Below are positions 9,821-19,227 of a stretch of DNA of 34,028 nucleotides, in pieces (position 1 is the stretch's first letter; each line of letters begins with the position of its first letter). The notes under the pieces were generated by a model. The model saw only the letters and a list, made by a program, of their open reading frames with translations, was not told the origin of the DNA and ran no database searches. Source of the DNA: Tatlockia sp. (GTDB taxonomy: Bacteria; Pseudomonadota; Gammaproteobacteria; Legionellales; Legionellaceae); the NCBI GenBank assembly GCA_013697645.1, contig JACCWL010000090.1:1-34028 (forward strand), written 5' to 3'. The translations under genes were made by a program, and so were the position numbers.

Positions 9821-10254
9821 AGATTGAAATTTATACAGATGGTGCCTGTAAAGGCAATCCGGGTCCAGGTGGCTGGGGTGCTTTATTAAGATCTAATGGC
9901 CACGAAAAAAAAATATATGGTAGCGAAGCGCATACCACCAATAACAGGATGGAATTAACTGCTGCAATTAAAGCGTTAGTATCATTAAAAAAAACATCAG
10001 AAGTTGATTTATATACGGATTCACAATATTTGCGTCTTGGAATGACAGAGTGGCTTGCCCAATGGAAGAAAAAGGGGTGGCGTAACTCGAAAAAGGAACC
10101 TGTTAAAAACGCAGATCTCTGGGAGCTCCTTGATGAATTAGCCCAAAAACATAAAATTAATTGGCATTGGGTTCGAGGACATACAGGTCATCCTGAAAAT
10201 GAACTTGCCGATGCTTTAGCAAATCAAGCAATTGAAGAGCTGTTGAAAACCTAA
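9817..10254 (+). CDS. rnhA: Ribonuclease HI
   Basis: RNase HI cleaves the RNA strand of RNA:DNA hybrids, removing primers and R-loops. The protein has 145 residues (E. coli 155). All acidic catalytic residues are present with a uniform shift of two from E. coli: D8 ([11 protein letters not shown]), E46 (NNRMELTA), D68 (YTDSQY) and D132 (ELADALA). H122 in VRGHTGH is the conserved histidine loop. The basic protrusion ([16 protein letters not shown]) used for substrate binding is intact. It is coupled to the upstream gene by ATGA and followed 18 bp later by dnaQ; rnhA and dnaQ are usually divergent neighbours in E. coli, but here they are co-directional. Confidence 0.97.
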   Translation: MKIEIYTDGACKGNPGPGGWGALLRSNGHEKKIYGSEAHTTNNRMELTAAIKALVSLKKTSEVDLYTDSQYLRLGMTEWLAQWKKKGWRNSKKEPVKNADLWELLDELAQKHKINWHWVRGHTGHPENELADALANQAIEELLKT

Positions 10255-10272
10255 AATTGGAGATAGATATCA

Positions 10273-10980
10273 ATGCCATTGCGACAAGTCGTTTTAGATA
10301 CAGAAACAACTGGGATTGGGCACGAATTCGGCCATAGAATCATAGAAATAGGCTGCATTGAACTTATTGAACGAAAACTGACAAATCGGCACTTTCATAC
10401 CTACCTCAATCCGCAACGAAAAGTAGATGATGGGGCGTTTAGGGTACACGGTATCAGCTCTGAATTTTTACAAGATAAGCCCTTATTTAAAGATATTTAT
10501 GCTGACTTTATCGAATTTATTAAAGGGGCTGAATTAATAATTCACAATGCCGTTTTTGATATCGGGTTTCTTAATGCTGAACTAAAACTCGTAAATTCAG
10601 TACTGCAGATGAATGATTTATCGACTGTCTGCGATACCTTAGCTCTAGCAAGAGAAAAGCATCCTGGGCAGCGAAATAGCTTAGATGCCTTGTGTAAACG
10701 CTACGAAGTTGATAATTCTAACCGTGACTTACATGGAGCCTTGCTAGACGCTCGCATTTTAGCCTCTGTTTATCTAGCAATGACTGGCGGCCAAGCCAAT
10801 TTATTTGATGATAATATCGAACTTGCCAGCAATTCCAAAAGGACTGTAACCCATTCAGCAGAATCTTTGATATCTAATTCTCCTATCCTTATGGCCAATC
10901 AACATGAGCTTGAAAAACATGGGGAATTTATAAAATTTTTACACGAAAAATCAGAAACTAAGCTTTGGGAAGAAGCTTAA
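10273..10980 (+). CDS. dnaQ: DNA polymerase III epsilon subunit (proofreading exonuclease)
   Basis: Epsilon is the 3'-5' proofreading exonuclease of the polymerase III core. The protein has 235 residues (E. coli 243). The DEDDh active site is complete: D9 and E11 (LDTETTG), D96 (HNAVFDIGF), H154 and D159 (DLHGALLDA). After the exonuclease domain, Q174-A-N-L-F178 matches the QxxLF type of beta-clamp binding motif, corresponding to the weak clamp-binding site known in E. coli epsilon. The C-terminal tail, ending HEKSETKLWEEA, would contact the polymerase alpha subunit. A GGAG ribosome binding site lies about ten bases before ATG 10273. Confidence 0.96.
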   Translation: MPLRQVVLDTETTGIGHEFGHRIIEIGCIELIERKLTNRHFHTYLNPQRKVDDGAFRVHGISSEFLQDKPLFKDIYADFIEFIKGAELIIHNAVFDIGFLNAELKLVNSVLQMNDLSTVCDTLALAREKHPGQRNSLDALCKRYEVDNSNRDLHGALLDARILASVYLAMTGGQANLFDDNIELASNSKRTVTHSAESLISNSPILMANQHELEKHGEFIKFLHEKSETKLWEEA

Positions 10981-11044
10981 AAGCTGGAATTGTTCAAAAT
11001 TTGTCCTATAGTTAAATTCAAGAATACTAACTTATGGATGAATC

Positions 11045-11509
11045 ATGGAAGCATACAAAATCTGCAAGTCAGGATTTCTCGCACTAATTGGAACAGGTTT
11101 ATTCTTTGCAGGAATCGAGATAGCTTATTCTAATTCGTTTGTCTTCAATCCTCGTACTTTAACCTGGAAAGCAGTCTCCGATGGCAAAGTCGTTCGGTCT
11201 GGTAAGGCTATTGGCGGAGGTAAATATTGCCATGATGTTGGCCGCTCTTGTAAAACACCATCTGGAACTTATTCGATTATTTCTAAAGGTGGAGCGGATT
11301 GTAAATCCAGCCGCTACCCCGTGGGAAAAGGCGGAGCAAAAATGCCTTATTGCATGTTTTTCTCTAAAAATTATGCGGTGCATGGTTCTTACGAAATGCC
11401 TAACTACAATGCCAGCCATGGATGCATTAGAGTTAAACCAGAAGCTGCACGTTGGCTAAATCACGAATTCTTGCACATTGGCTCGCCGGTTATCATAAAA
11501 TCATATTAA
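11045..11509 (+). CDS. Secreted L,D-transpeptidase (YkuD domain), EnhA-like
   Basis: The YkuD domain forms 3-3 cross-links in peptidoglycan or attaches proteins to it, using a cysteine nucleophile. The protein has 154 residues. A signal peptide or anchor covers about residues 8-28. The catalytic motif is complete: H113 (YAVHGS) and S124-H-G-C127-I-R129 (ASHGCIRV). Additional cysteines at 62, 69, 86 and 103 could form disulfides in the periplasm. Legionella enhanced-entry protein EnhA belongs to this family, but whether this is an EnhA orthologue cannot be decided here. A possible promoter (TTGTCC 11001-11006, AATACT 11023-11028) suggests separate transcription from dnaQ. It ends at a strong terminator. 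Confidence 0.9.
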   Translation: MEAYKICKSGFLALIGTGLFFAGIEIAYSNSFVFNPRTLTWKAVSDGKVVRSGKAIGGGKYCHDVGRSCKTPSGTYSIISKGGADCKSSRYPVGKGGAKMPYCMFFSKNYAVHGSYEMPNYNASHGCIRVKPEAARWLNHEFLHIGSPVIIKSY

Positions 11510-11513
11510 TAAT

Positions 11514-11548
11514 AAAACATCCCAATCTCCAACGATTGGGATGTTTTT
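11514..11548. terminator. Bidirectional rho-independent terminator
   Basis: AAAACATCCCAATC (11514-11527) pairs perfectly with GATTGGGATGTTTT (11534-11547) around a six-base loop. The stem is flanked by A-runs on the left and T-runs on the right, so it can terminate both the L,D-transpeptidase transcript (plus) and the convergent erpA transcript (minus). The erpA stop codon lies inside the right arm. Confidence 0.92.
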
Positions 11549-11948
11549 ATTCCGTAATATCTTCTTCATCATCCGCCATGCTAAACGACGAACCACATCC
11601 ACAGGTAGTTTTTGCATTAGGATTACGAATAACAAATTGAGCACCTTGAATATTTTCAACATAATCAATTTCGGCATTACTTAAATATTGAAAACTCATG
11701 GAATCCACCAACAATTTGACAGAGGTTTCGCCAGATGAACATCTTTGTTCCACAACCGTATCATCCTCTTGAATCTGCTCATCGAAGGTAAAGCCATATT
11801 GAAAACCAGAGCAGCCTCCGCCTGTTACAAAGACTCGTAAATTTAATTTAGGATTTTCTTCTTCAGTAATTAAAGAAGCAACTTTGTCCGCTGCACTTAC
11901 TGAAAAATTAACTCCTGCCAAGGAAGGGGAGGCGTCAACTGCGCTCAT
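11547..11948 (-). CDS. erpA: ErpA, iron-sulfur cluster insertion protein (A-type carrier)
   Basis: ErpA receives Fe-S clusters and delivers them to target enzymes such as IspG/IspH. The three ligand cysteines are present: C46 ([13 protein letters not shown]) and C116, C118 ([14 protein letters not shown]). The GFTFDEQ and [14 protein letters not shown] blocks identify it as ErpA rather than IscA. At 133 residues it is longer than E. coli ErpA (114). The extra length is an insertion before the VDSMSFQYL segment that carries an additional cysteine (C70 in RCSSGETS), plus an acidic C-terminal tail. A GGAG lies six bases before ATG 11948. It is convergent with the L,D-transpeptidase and downstream of mnmA. 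Confidence 0.95.
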   Translation of the reverse strand: MSAVDASPSLAGVNFSVSAADKVASLITEEENPKLNLRVFVTGGGCSGFQYGFTFDEQIQEDDTVVEQRCSSGETSVKLLVDSMSFQYLSNAEIDYVENIQGAQFVIRNPNAKTTCGCGSSFSMADDEEDITE

Positions 11949-12004
11949 AAAGACTCCAAAAAAAGTAAAATATCAATTCAAGCTCTTATTTTATTATACA
12001 CCCT

Positions 12005-13078
12005 TTAGCGGATAATTTGTTCAATAGTTGCGCCACCAAGGCAGCGATTTTTTTCGTATAAAACAATATATTGTCCAGGTGTTATAGCTCTTTGCACCGA
12101 TGAGAACATTACATAATGTTGTCCATTATTCTCAGGTGAAACAACACAGGCCTGTTCAGGTTGGCGGTATCTTGTTTTAGCATAACAGGTTAGTGGCAAC
12201 TTATCTTGATAATCGCAGAGCCAATGAATTTGCCCACATATGAGCCCCTGCGAATAGAGCATAGGATGCTGGTTACCTTGAGCGACGATTAAAATATTAT
12301 TTTGCAAATCTTTGTCAACCACATACCAAGGTTCTTCATTTGATTCCTGCCGTCCACCGATTCCAAGTCCCTGGCGTTGGCCATAAGTATAATACATTAA
12401 ACCATCATGCCGTCCTAAACGTTCACCCGTGCTGCTCTCAATATCACCTGGTTTAGCAAGGATATATTCCTGCAGAAATGTTTTAAACCGTTTTTCACCG
12501 ATAAAACAGATGCCCGTCGAATCTTTTTTATCATGAGTAACTAAGCCTAATTGTTTTGCAAAATCTCTTATCTCAGCTTTGTGATAATTGCCTATGGGAA
12601 ATAAAGTCTTAGCGAAGGCTTGAGGCTCAACGGCATGTAAAAAATAAGTTTGATCCTTTTCTCTATCTTTCGCTTTAAGCAAGGTTCCATCTTTAATCTT
12701 TGCATAATGACCCGTTGCAATGAAATCAGCGCCTAAGGTCATTGCATGCTTTAAAAAGGCATTAAATTTTATTTCTTTGTTACAAAGAACGTCAGGATTT
12801 GGCGTACGGCCTTTTTCGTATTCTTTTAGAAAATAAGCAAAAACTCGATCCCAATATTCTTTTGCAAAATTAATGGTATGCAAAGGAATTCGCAATTGAT
12901 TACAAACAGCTTGTGCATCAGCCAAATCACTAGCCGCAGCACAGTAGCTATCTGAATCATCCTGCTCCCAATTTTTCATGAACAGGCCTTCAACCTGATA
13001 TCCTTCCTCACGTAAAAGCCAGGCTGCTACTGAAGAATCGACGCCGCCAGACATGCCGACTATGACTTTATTTTTCAT
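12005..13078 (-). CDS. mnmA: tRNA-specific 2-thiouridylase MnmA
   Basis: MnmA thiolates U34 of tRNA Lys, Glu and Gln, using ATP and sulfur passed along the Tus relay. The protein has 357 residues (E. coli 368). The PP-loop SGGVDSS is at residues 10-16. The catalytic cysteines are C99 ([12 protein letters not shown]) and C191 ([13 protein letters not shown]), matching E. coli C102 and C199. ATGHYAK and [14 protein letters not shown] are further family blocks. Start ATG 13078 lacks a clear Shine-Dalgarno sequence. It diverges from yceD and is probably co-transcribed with erpA, 56 bp downstream. Confidence 0.97.
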   Translation of the reverse strand: MKNKVIVGMSGGVDSSVAAWLLREEGYQVEGLFMKNWEQDDSDSYCAAASDLADAQAVCNQLRIPLHTINFAKEYWDRVFAYFLKEYEKGRTPNPDVLCNKEIKFNAFLKHAMTLGADFIATGHYAKIKDGTLLKAKDREKDQTYFLHAVEPQAFAKTLFPIGNYHKAEIRDFAKQLGLVTHDKKDSTGICFIGEKRFKTFLQEYILAKPGDIESSTGERLGRHDGLMYYTYGQRQGLGIGGRQESNEEPWYVVDKDLQNNILIVAQGNQHPMLYSQGLICGQIHWLCDYQDKLPLTCYAKTRYRQPEQACVVSPENNGQHYVMFSSVQRAITPGQYIVLYEKNRCLGGATIEQIIR

Positions 13079-13117
13079 GGATAATTAAATATGTATAAAA
13101 AAAATTCTATTTTACGT

Positions 13118-13143
13118 TATAATAAATTATTTTAATATATAAT
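13118..13143 (+). promoter_or_regulatory. AT-rich divergent promoter region, mnmA / yceD
   Basis: Two exact TATAAT hexamers (13118-13123 and 13138-13143) lie upstream of yceD in the 87-bp divergent gap. Neither has a convincing -35 box at 16-18 bases. The position before a highly expressed ribosomal and fatty-acid operon makes a promoter likely, but which hexamer is used cannot be told. Confidence 0.35.
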
Positions 13144-13165
13144 CCGTTAAGGATTTAGTGAAATT

Positions 13166-13591
13166 ATGATAGTCAATCTAAAAACAATGGCAGGTCTAAA
13201 GAAGCAGCAATCGCAAAATATCGAGATAAAGAATAGGCTACCAAGCCATCTCCTTCCACCCAGTATTATGCATTGCCAATTTGATGTTAGAGCATTTACT
13301 AACTACTATTTGTTAACTCTAAGTTCTAAAGCTGTTTTGACCATAGAATGCCAACGATGCTTAAGTGAGTTTGCTCACCCTTATTCTATTCAGACTGAGT
13401 TGGCAATTTGTGATTCTGATGAGACAGCGGAACGTTTGATGAACCATTATGATTGTATTGTCTCTGATGATTCGCTTGACTTGACCGAAGTTTTAACTGA
13501 CGAGTTATACCTCTATGCACCGGAATTTCATCTTGATTATGACCATTGCAATCAAGAAATTGAGAGTTATATTAATCTTAATAAAGAATAA
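13166..13591 (+). CDS. yceD: YceD / DUF177 family, 23S rRNA accumulation protein
   Basis: DUF177 proteins are encoded almost invariably just before rpmF; E. coli YceD is reported to be needed for normal 23S rRNA levels. The protein has 141 residues, shorter than E. coli (173). The family metal-like pair is seen in TIECQRCLSEF, and the acidic region DSLDLTEVLTDELYLYAPEF matches the conserved C-terminal half (D-x-x-E-x-x-x-D-E-x-x-L). ATG 13166 has AAGGA at a rather long spacing of about 12. It is the first gene of the plsX-fab operon, with a hairpin in the gap before rpmF. Confidence 0.88.
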   Translation: MIVNLKTMAGLKKQQSQNIEIKNRLPSHLLPPSIMHCQFDVRAFTNYYLLTLSSKAVLTIECQRCLSEFAHPYSIQTELAICDSDETAERLMNHYDCIVSDDSLDLTEVLTDELYLYAPEFHLDYDHCNQEIESYINLNKE

Positions 13592-13608
13592 AATCATAAA
13601 TCACTTGG

Positions 13609-13631
13609 ATTACCGACAAAAAATCGGTAAT
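13609..13631. other. Intercistronic hairpin between yceD and rpmF
   Basis: ATTACCGA (13609-13616) pairs perfectly with TCGGTAAT (13624-13631) around the A-rich loop CAAAAAA. No U-run follows (next bases ATTTCGCC), so it is unlikely to be a full terminator. It could be a processing or stability element that sets rpmF levels apart from yceD. Confidence 0.5.
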
Positions 13632-13671
13632 ATTTCGCCCCAGCAATTGCAATTTGTTTAGGAGTAAAACA

Positions 13672-13866
13672 ATGGCTGTACAACAAAATAAAAAATCACG
13701 TTCACGACGTGATATGCGCCGCTCACATGATGCTTTGACTTTCCCAACTTTATCAGTCGATGCAACAACGGGTGAAACACATCGTCGCCACCATATCACT
13801 GAAGACGGTTATTATCGTGGCCGCAAAGTACTTGATACGGGTAACGTTTACGAAGAACAAGAGTAA
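13672..13866 (+). CDS. rpmF: Ribosomal protein bL32
   Basis: bL32 is a small basic protein of the 50S subunit. The protein has 64 residues (E. coli 57). The N-terminus [20 protein letters not shown] is the diagnostic L32 sequence, and [17 protein letters not shown] follows. The zinc-binding cysteines found in some L32 proteins are absent, so this is the cysteine-free form. Start is ATG 13672, with GGAG seven bases upstream; an in-frame ATG at 13654 would precede that ribosome binding site and is rejected. It lies six bases before plsX, the usual yceD-rpmF-plsX order. Confidence 0.97.
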   Translation: MAVQQNKKSRSRRDMRRSHDALTFPTLSVDATTGETHRRHHITEDGYYRGRKVLDTGNVYEEQE

Positions 13867-13871
13867 TTCGC

Positions 13872-14900
13872 TTGAAGATCATCACCATTGCGATTGATGC
13901 GATGGGCGGGGATCACGGACTTAATGTAGTGATCCCTGCTTGTTTACGTGCTATACGACACCACCCTGATTTAAAGTTGTTGTTGGTTGGTGATCAAAAT
14001 CAAGTAAACGCGCATCTTAAAAAATTAGGCATAGCCAATAATAAACAATTTTCTGTAGTACACGCTTCAGAAGTTGTTGCTATGGATGAATTGCCTTCCC
14101 ATGCGATGCGCAATAAAAAAGATTCTTCCATGCGTGTGGCAATCAACCTTGTTAAGGAAGGGCGCGCAGAAGCTTGCGTGAGTGCTGGGAATACTGGCGC
14201 TCTGATGGCAACCGCACGTTTTGTTTTAAAAACCCTACCAGGAATTGATCGCCCGGCAATCATTTCCGAATTACCAACGCTTCAAGGTAGAACTCGCGTT
14301 ATCGATTTGGGCGCAAATGTAGATTCCTGTGCTGAACATCTTTTCCAATTTGCAGTAATGGGTTCTGCCTTGATTCAGGCTGTGGATAAAAAAGAAAACC
14401 CCAAAATTGCTTTATTGAATATTGGTGTTGAAGAAATCAAAGGCAACGATCAAGTCAAACGAACAGCGCACATGCTAGCTGAATGTAATTTATTGAATTA
14501 CGTCGGTTATGTCGAAGGTGATCATTTTTATTCAGGTATGGTTGATCTAGTAGTCTGTGATGGTTTTGTCGGCAATGTTGCTTTAAAAGCAAGTGAAGGG
14601 CTAGCTAAACTGATGCTTACTGGATTGAAAGAATCCTTTTCAAAAAACCTTTTTACTAAAATTCTCGGATTGCTTGCTCTGCCAGCATTAAAACATCTCA
14701 AAAACCGAATGGATCCAGCTCGTTATAATGGAGCGAGTTTATTAGGCTTAAATGGTATAGTGGTAAAAAGTCACGGCGGTGCCACGGAAGAGGCTTTTCA
14801 ATTTGCCATTGAGGAAGCAATATTAGAAGTAAAAAATAATGTAGTTGATTTGGTGCGTAATCAAATAAACGAATTTATTAATCAAGGTTTGTTACTATGA
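13872..14900 (+). CDS. plsX: Phosphate acyltransferase PlsX
   Basis: PlsX converts acyl-ACP and phosphate to acyl-phosphate, feeding PlsY in phospholipid synthesis. The protein has 342 residues (E. coli 356). Family motifs are [10 protein letters not shown] at the N-terminus, [11 protein letters not shown] in the middle, and [14 protein letters not shown]. The start is TTG 13872: the first in-frame ATG falls inside the conserved DAMGGDHG motif and would truncate it, and no ATG exists upstream. A weak AAGAG lies in the end of rpmF. The stop overlaps the fabH start as ATGA. Confidence 0.96.
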   Translation: MKIITIAIDAMGGDHGLNVVIPACLRAIRHHPDLKLLLVGDQNQVNAHLKKLGIANNKQFSVVHASEVVAMDELPSHAMRNKKDSSMRVAINLVKEGRAEACVSAGNTGALMATARFVLKTLPGIDRPAIISELPTLQGRTRVIDLGANVDSCAEHLFQFAVMGSALIQAVDKKENPKIALLNIGVEEIKGNDQVKRTAHMLAECNLLNYVGYVEGDHFYSGMVDLVVCDGFVGNVALKASEGLAKLMLTGLKESFSKNLFTKILGLLALPALKHLKNRMDPARYNGASLLGLNGIVVKSHGGATEEAFQFAIEEAILEVKNNVVDLVRNQINEFINQGLLL

Positions 14901-15850
14901 AAAATGCCGTTATTAATGGAACTGGCAGTTACTTACCTGAACGTTTAGTTACTAATTATGATTTAGCATCTAAGTTGGATACAAGCCATGAATGGATCTT
15001 GTCCAGAACGGGTATAGCTAGCAGACATATTGCTTCAGAACATGAAACAACTTCATATATGTCTTGCCAAGCAGCTTTGAAAGCAATTGAAGCTTCTGAC
15101 ATTGATAGTGATGATTTGGATCTAATTTTAGTAGCCACTTGTACCCCAAACCATTTTTTTCCTAGCATGGCCTGCCATGTCCAAGATGCACTTAAAATAA
15201 AACGGCCTATTCCGGCCTTTGATATTAGTGCAGCCTGCTCTGGTTTTGTTTATGCAATGGATGTGGCTAAACAATATATAAATTCGGGCAGCGCCCAGCA
15301 TGTTTTGGTTATTGGTAGCGAGTCCATGTCGCGTGCCCTCGATTGGACAGACCGTGCTACCTGTGTATTATTTGGAGATGGGGCTGGAGCGGTTGTTCTG
15401 AGTGCAAGCGATGAGCCTGGTATTCTTGCGAGTACTCTACATGCAATGCATGACAAAGAATCTTTTCTTACCTATCCTAATTTCGCGACAGAAACCCAAA
15501 AAGCCTTTATTGGTATGACTGGAAATGAGGTTTTTAAACTGGCAGTTAATATTATGGGTGATGTTGTTGATGAAGTTCTTCTACAATGTAATCTGCAGAA
15601 ATCTGACATTGATTGGTTAATCCCTCATCAGGCTAATATTCGGATTATTCAAGCCATCGCAAAGAAATTAAATTTACCCATGTCGCGGGTTGTTGTCACG
15701 ATAGAGCAACAAGGTAATACTTCTGCTGCATCTATACCCTTGGCTTTAGACTTTTCAATCCGTGAAAAACGTATAAAACGGGGTGACAGGTTACTTATTG
15801 AATCCTTCGGTGGCGGAATGACCTGGGGTGCTCTGGTAGTGAATTATTAG
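14897..15850 (+). CDS. fabH: Beta-ketoacyl-ACP synthase III
   Basis: FabH starts fatty-acid synthesis by condensing acetyl-CoA with malonyl-ACP. The protein has 317 residues, the same as E. coli. The catalytic triad is complete: C114 (SAACSGF), H244 (IPHQANIRI) and N274 ([11 protein letters not shown]). [10 protein letters not shown] and the C-terminal FGGGMTWGA are further thiolase-fold landmarks. The start overlaps plsX by ATGA, implying translational coupling. fabD follows after 77 bp. Confidence 0.97.
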   Translation: MKNAVINGTGSYLPERLVTNYDLASKLDTSHEWILSRTGIASRHIASEHETTSYMSCQAALKAIEASDIDSDDLDLILVATCTPNHFFPSMACHVQDALKIKRPIPAFDISAACSGFVYAMDVAKQYINSGSAQHVLVIGSESMSRALDWTDRATCVLFGDGAGAVVLSASDEPGILASTLHAMHDKESFLTYPNFATETQKAFIGMTGNEVFKLAVNIMGDVVDEVLLQCNLQKSDIDWLIPHQANIRIIQAIAKKLNLPMSRVVVTIEQQGNTSAASIPLALDFSIREKRIKRGDRLLIESFGGGMTWGALVVNY

Positions 15851-15927
15851 GTTCAAATATCATTTACATTAGGTTGAAAATCGTAAGTTTTCAGTTAGGG
15901 TTGATTGTGTAGAGGAGCTTTAACAAA

Positions 15928-16881
15928 ATGATTAATTTAGCTTATGTATTTCCTGGCCAAGGGTCACAGTTCGTGGGCATGTTAGCTGGATTAGCTGAAC
16001 AATATCCTCTAATAAAAGAGCACTTTGCCCATGTTTCAGAAAGGGTCGGTTATGATGTATGGCAATTAGTGCAAGAAGGACCTGAGCCTAAATTAAACCA
16101 AACTGAACACACCCAGGTAGCAATGCTAACTGCAGATGTGTCTATCTATTATTTACTAAAAAAATTAGGGCTTGGCTCTGTCAAGATGATGGCTGGTCAT
16201 AGTCTTGGCGAATATGCAGCTTTAGTCGCTGCGAATGCGATTAGTCTAGTTGATGCAGCGGCTCTGGTCGCTAAACGCGGTGAGCTAATGCAAAAATCCG
16301 TGCCCCTAGGACAAGGCGGCATGGCAGCAATTGTAGGCTTAAATGACGAGCTGGTTGAAGACTTATGCCTATTAGCTAGCAATGCTGAATTCCAGGTTAG
16401 TCCCGCAAATTATAATGCAATTGGTCAGGTAGTCATTGCAGGCCATACCAGCGCTGTGGAAAAAGCAGTGCAATTGGCTAATGAAGCAGAAGCGCGATTA
16501 GCAAAAATGATACCCGTAAGCGTGCCTTGTCATTGTTCACTATTGAAAGATGCAGCCGAGGCTTTTGAAGAGCACCTTGCGTTAGCTAATTTTAAAACTC
16601 CGACTACCGCTGTGATCTCAAACGTCGATTTGAGTATTTATAAATCGCCTGCTCAAATACGTACGCTGTTGAAAGAGCAACTATTTTTACCGGTACGTTG
16701 GGTTGAAACAATTCAACTAATGAAGAATAACCATATTGACTATGTGGTAGAATGTGGACCAGGAAAAGTATTAGCAGGCTTGATAAAACGTATTGAGCGA
16801 GATTTAACCGCCGTATCGGTCAATGATGTTCAAAATTTAGAACAGGTTATGGCGCAGATAAGTGTTGATGTTGTAATGTAA
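15928..16881 (+). CDS. fabD: Malonyl-CoA:ACP transacylase
   Basis: FabD moves malonyl groups from CoA to acyl carrier protein, supplying the extender unit for all condensations. The protein has 317 residues (E. coli 309). FPGQGSQ opens the protein. The nucleophile is S92 in GHSLGE, R117 (AKRGELM) binds the malonyl carboxylate, and H202 (VPCHCSLL) is the catalytic histidine. VECGPGKVLAGLIKR is near the C-terminus. AGAGGAG lies upstream of ATG 15928. The 77-bp gap after fabH shows no clear terminator. Confidence 0.97.
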   Translation: MINLAYVFPGQGSQFVGMLAGLAEQYPLIKEHFAHVSERVGYDVWQLVQEGPEPKLNQTEHTQVAMLTADVSIYYLLKKLGLGSVKMMAGHSLGEYAALVAANAISLVDAAALVAKRGELMQKSVPLGQGGMAAIVGLNDELVEDLCLLASNAEFQVSPANYNAIGQVVIAGHTSAVEKAVQLANEAEARLAKMIPVSVPCHCSLLKDAAEAFEEHLALANFKTPTTAVISNVDLSIYKSPAQIRTLLKEQLFLPVRWVETIQLMKNNHIDYVVECGPGKVLAGLIKRIERDLTAVSVNDVQNLEQVMAQISVDVVM

Positions 16882-16896
16882 TCTAAGGATTTCTTC

Positions 16897-17643
16897 ATGA
16901 CAAATTTACAAGGTAAAATCGCATTGGTTACTGGCGCAAGCCGCGGAATTGGCAAGGCAATTGCCCTAAATCTTGCTAAAAAGGGAGCCTATGTAATTGG
17001 CTCGGCAACCACAGCACATGGAGCAGAATCCATTTCGAATCTGTTTGGAAATGAACAGTTTAAGGGTGAAGGAATTACTCTTAATGTAACATCCAAGGAA
17101 GAAGTTGAAAATCTGATGACTCAACTTTCAGATCAAGACAAGCTACCTTCTATTTTAATTAATAATGCGGGTATCACCTGCGATAATTTATTACTTAGAA
17201 TGGATGATGAAGAGTGGTACAAGGTCATAGAAACTAATTTAAATGCTATATTTAGATTATCGAAGGCTTGCATTAAACCTATGTTTCGTGCGCGCTGGGG
17301 ACGTATTATCAGTGTTGGCTCAGTAGTAGGTTCAAGTGGTAATTCTGGTCAAACTAATTATACTGCAGCTAAAGCCGGGGTTGTCGGCTTTAGTAAATCT
17401 CTAGCGCAAGAAATTGCAAGTCGCGGCATTACTGTTAATGTCGTTGCTCCTGGATTTATTGATACAGATATGACAAGCTCGCTACCTGAAATGGTAAAAG
17501 AGGAAATGTTAAAGCGCATACCCATGAGACGACTTGGCAGCGTTGAGGATATTGCAGAAACAGTTGCCTTTTTGGCTTCTGATAGTGCAAATTATATAAC
17601 CGGTGAAACCATTCATGTGAATGGTGGCATGTATATGGATTAA
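16897..17643 (+). CDS. fabG: 3-oxoacyl-ACP reductase
   Basis: FabG reduces 3-ketoacyl-ACP with NADPH, the first reduction of each elongation cycle. The protein has 248 residues (E. coli 244). The SDR features are TGASRGIG (residues 12-19), NNAG (about 89-92) and the catalytic S142, Y155, K159 in the context GSVVGSSGN and NYTAAKAG, with the FabG-typical C-terminus ITGETIHVNGGMYM. The start is 15 bp after fabD, behind AAGG. Confidence 0.97.
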   Translation: MTNLQGKIALVTGASRGIGKAIALNLAKKGAYVIGSATTAHGAESISNLFGNEQFKGEGITLNVTSKEEVENLMTQLSDQDKLPSILINNAGITCDNLLLRMDDEEWYKVIETNLNAIFRLSKACIKPMFRARWGRIISVGSVVGSSGNSGQTNYTAAKAGVVGFSKSLAQEIASRGITVNVVAPGFIDTDMTSSLPEMVKEEMLKRIPMRRLGSVEDIAETVAFLASDSANYITGETIHVNGGMYMD

Positions 17644-17716
17644 TAGGCTTGCGTTCTTTGAATAATTGAATAAACTAGCCTGCAAGAGTTTTTTTAACTA
17701 AGAGGAAATACAAGTT

Positions 17717-17968
17717 ATGAGTACAGTAGAAGAACGAGTTCGCAAAATTGTTGTTGAACAATTGGGTGTTAAAGAAGACGAGCTAAAGAATGACGCATCT
17801 TTTGTTGATGACTTAGGTGCCGACTCACTAGATACTGTTGAATTAGTAATGGCTTTGGAAGAAGAGTTTGAATTTGAAATCCCTGATGAAAAAGCTGAAA
17901 AAATTACTACAATTCAAGAAGCAATTGATTATATTGAATCCAACCTGAAAAAAGTAGAAGAAGCTTGA
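17717..17968 (+). CDS. acpP: Acyl carrier protein
   Basis: ACP carries growing acyl chains on a phosphopantetheine arm attached to a serine. The protein has 83 residues (E. coli 78) and is strongly acidic. The attachment site is S37 in [13 protein letters not shown]. The C-terminus is extended by a few residues ([10 protein letters not shown]). An AGAGG ribosome binding site precedes ATG 17717 at a longish spacing. The 73-bp gap after fabG ends in a T-run and may hold an extra promoter or processing site for this abundant protein, but no clear box was seen. Confidence 0.98.
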   Translation: MSTVEERVRKIVVEQLGVKEDELKNDASFVDDLGADSLDTVELVMALEEEFEFEIPDEKAEKITTIQEAIDYIESNLKKVEEA

Positions 17969-17986
17969 TACTTCAAGGAGTTTTCA

Positions 17987-19225
17987 TTGACTAAGCGGCG
18001 TGTTGTTATTACCGGCATGGGTATGGTTACCCCTGTCGGTTTAAATGTAGAACAAACCTGGCAAAATATTCTAGCTGGTAAAAGCGGTGTGACAAGAGTT
18101 GAAGAGTTTGATACTGCTGATTATCCAACTAAGATTTGGGCAAAGGTTAAAAATTTCAACATTGAAAACCATGTGTCGCTTAAAGACGCTCGTAAAATGG
18201 ATATGTTTACTCAATATGGTATAGCTGCAGCAGATGAGGCTATAGCTGACTCTGGATTAACTATTGATGAGAAACTTTCCTGTCGTGCTGGTGTTGCAGT
18301 TGGCGCAGGTATCGGTGGAATACAAACGATAACCGATAACCAAGATAGGTTAGTGGCTGGAGGTCCCCGTAAGGTATCTCCCTTTTTTATTCCTGCTGGA
18401 ATTATCAATATGGTAGCAGGACAAATTTCGATAAAGCATAAATTAAAAGGCCCCAATATAGCAGTGGTTACAGCCTGTACTACAGGAACCCACAACATAG
18501 GTCTTGCTGGTCGTATGATTGCCTATGGCGATGCTGATGTAATGGTTTGTGGTGGCTCTGAAATGACTACTACGCCACTTTGTTTAGCTGGTTTTTCAGC
18601 TGTCCGCTCCTTATCCAAACGTAATGATGAACCTGAAAAGGCATCGCGTCCCTGGGATAAAGACCGTGATGGTTTTGTGATGGGTGAGGGTGCAGGAATT
18701 CTTGTCCTCGAAGAATATGAGCATGCGAAAGCTCGTGGTGCTAAGATTTACGCAGAATTAGTTGGTTTTGGTATGTCAGGCGATGCCTATCATATTACCG
18801 CACCTGATGAAGATGCTGATGGCGCGGCACGTTCAATGCAAGCAGCAATTGAAGATGCTGGTATAGAACCTAATCAAATTGACTATATCAATGCGCATGG
18901 GACGTCCACTTATCTTAACGATTTGAATGAAACAAAAGCCGTTAAACGTGTTTTTAAAGAACATGCCTATAAATTAGCTATTAGTTCAACAAAATCCATG
19001 ACTGGTCATTTGCTAGGTGCTGCAGGAGCTGTTGAAGCTATTTTTAGCATTCTTGCACTACAAGATCAGATTGCGCCACCCACAATCAATTTGGACAATC
19101 CAGATGAAGGTTTTGATCTAAACTATGTTGCTCATGAGCCACAAAAAAGAAAAATTGACTATGTTTTATCTAATTCTCTTGGCTTTGGCGGCACTAATGG
19201 AAGCTTAGTATTTAAGCGAGTTTAG
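17987..19225 (+). CDS. fabF: Beta-ketoacyl-ACP synthase II
   Basis: FabF elongates acyl-ACP chains and handles the temperature-dependent C16:1 to C18:1 step in E. coli. The protein has 412 residues (E. coli 413). The catalytic residues are C164 ([10 protein letters not shown]), H304 ([11 protein letters not shown]) and H341 (TGHLLGAAG), each one residue beyond the E. coli number. The start is TTG 17987 with a perfect AAGGAG six bases upstream; no in-frame ATG precedes it, and the next ATG lies inside the conserved [10 protein letters not shown]. pabC, which follows fabF in E. coli, is absent; mltG begins two bases after the stop. Confidence 0.97.
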   Translation: MTKRRVVITGMGMVTPVGLNVEQTWQNILAGKSGVTRVEEFDTADYPTKIWAKVKNFNIENHVSLKDARKMDMFTQYGIAAADEAIADSGLTIDEKLSCRAGVAVGAGIGGIQTITDNQDRLVAGGPRKVSPFFIPAGIINMVAGQISIKHKLKGPNIAVVTACTTGTHNIGLAGRMIAYGDADVMVCGGSEMTTTPLCLAGFSAVRSLSKRNDEPEKASRPWDKDRDGFVMGEGAGILVLEEYEHAKARGAKIYAELVGFGMSGDAYHITAPDEDADGAARSMQAAIEDAGIEPNQIDYINAHGTSTYLNDLNETKAVKRVFKEHAYKLAISSTKSMTGHLLGAAGAVEAIFSILALQDQIAPPTINLDNPDEGFDLNYVAHEPQKRKIDYVLSNSLGFGGTNGSLVFKRV

Positions 19226-19227
19226 AT

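Noticed and set aside
11181-11640. Overlapping plus- and minus-strand frames across the L,D-transpeptidase gene
   Set aside because: They overlap a clear YkuD-domain gene and its terminator and show no protein features of their own.
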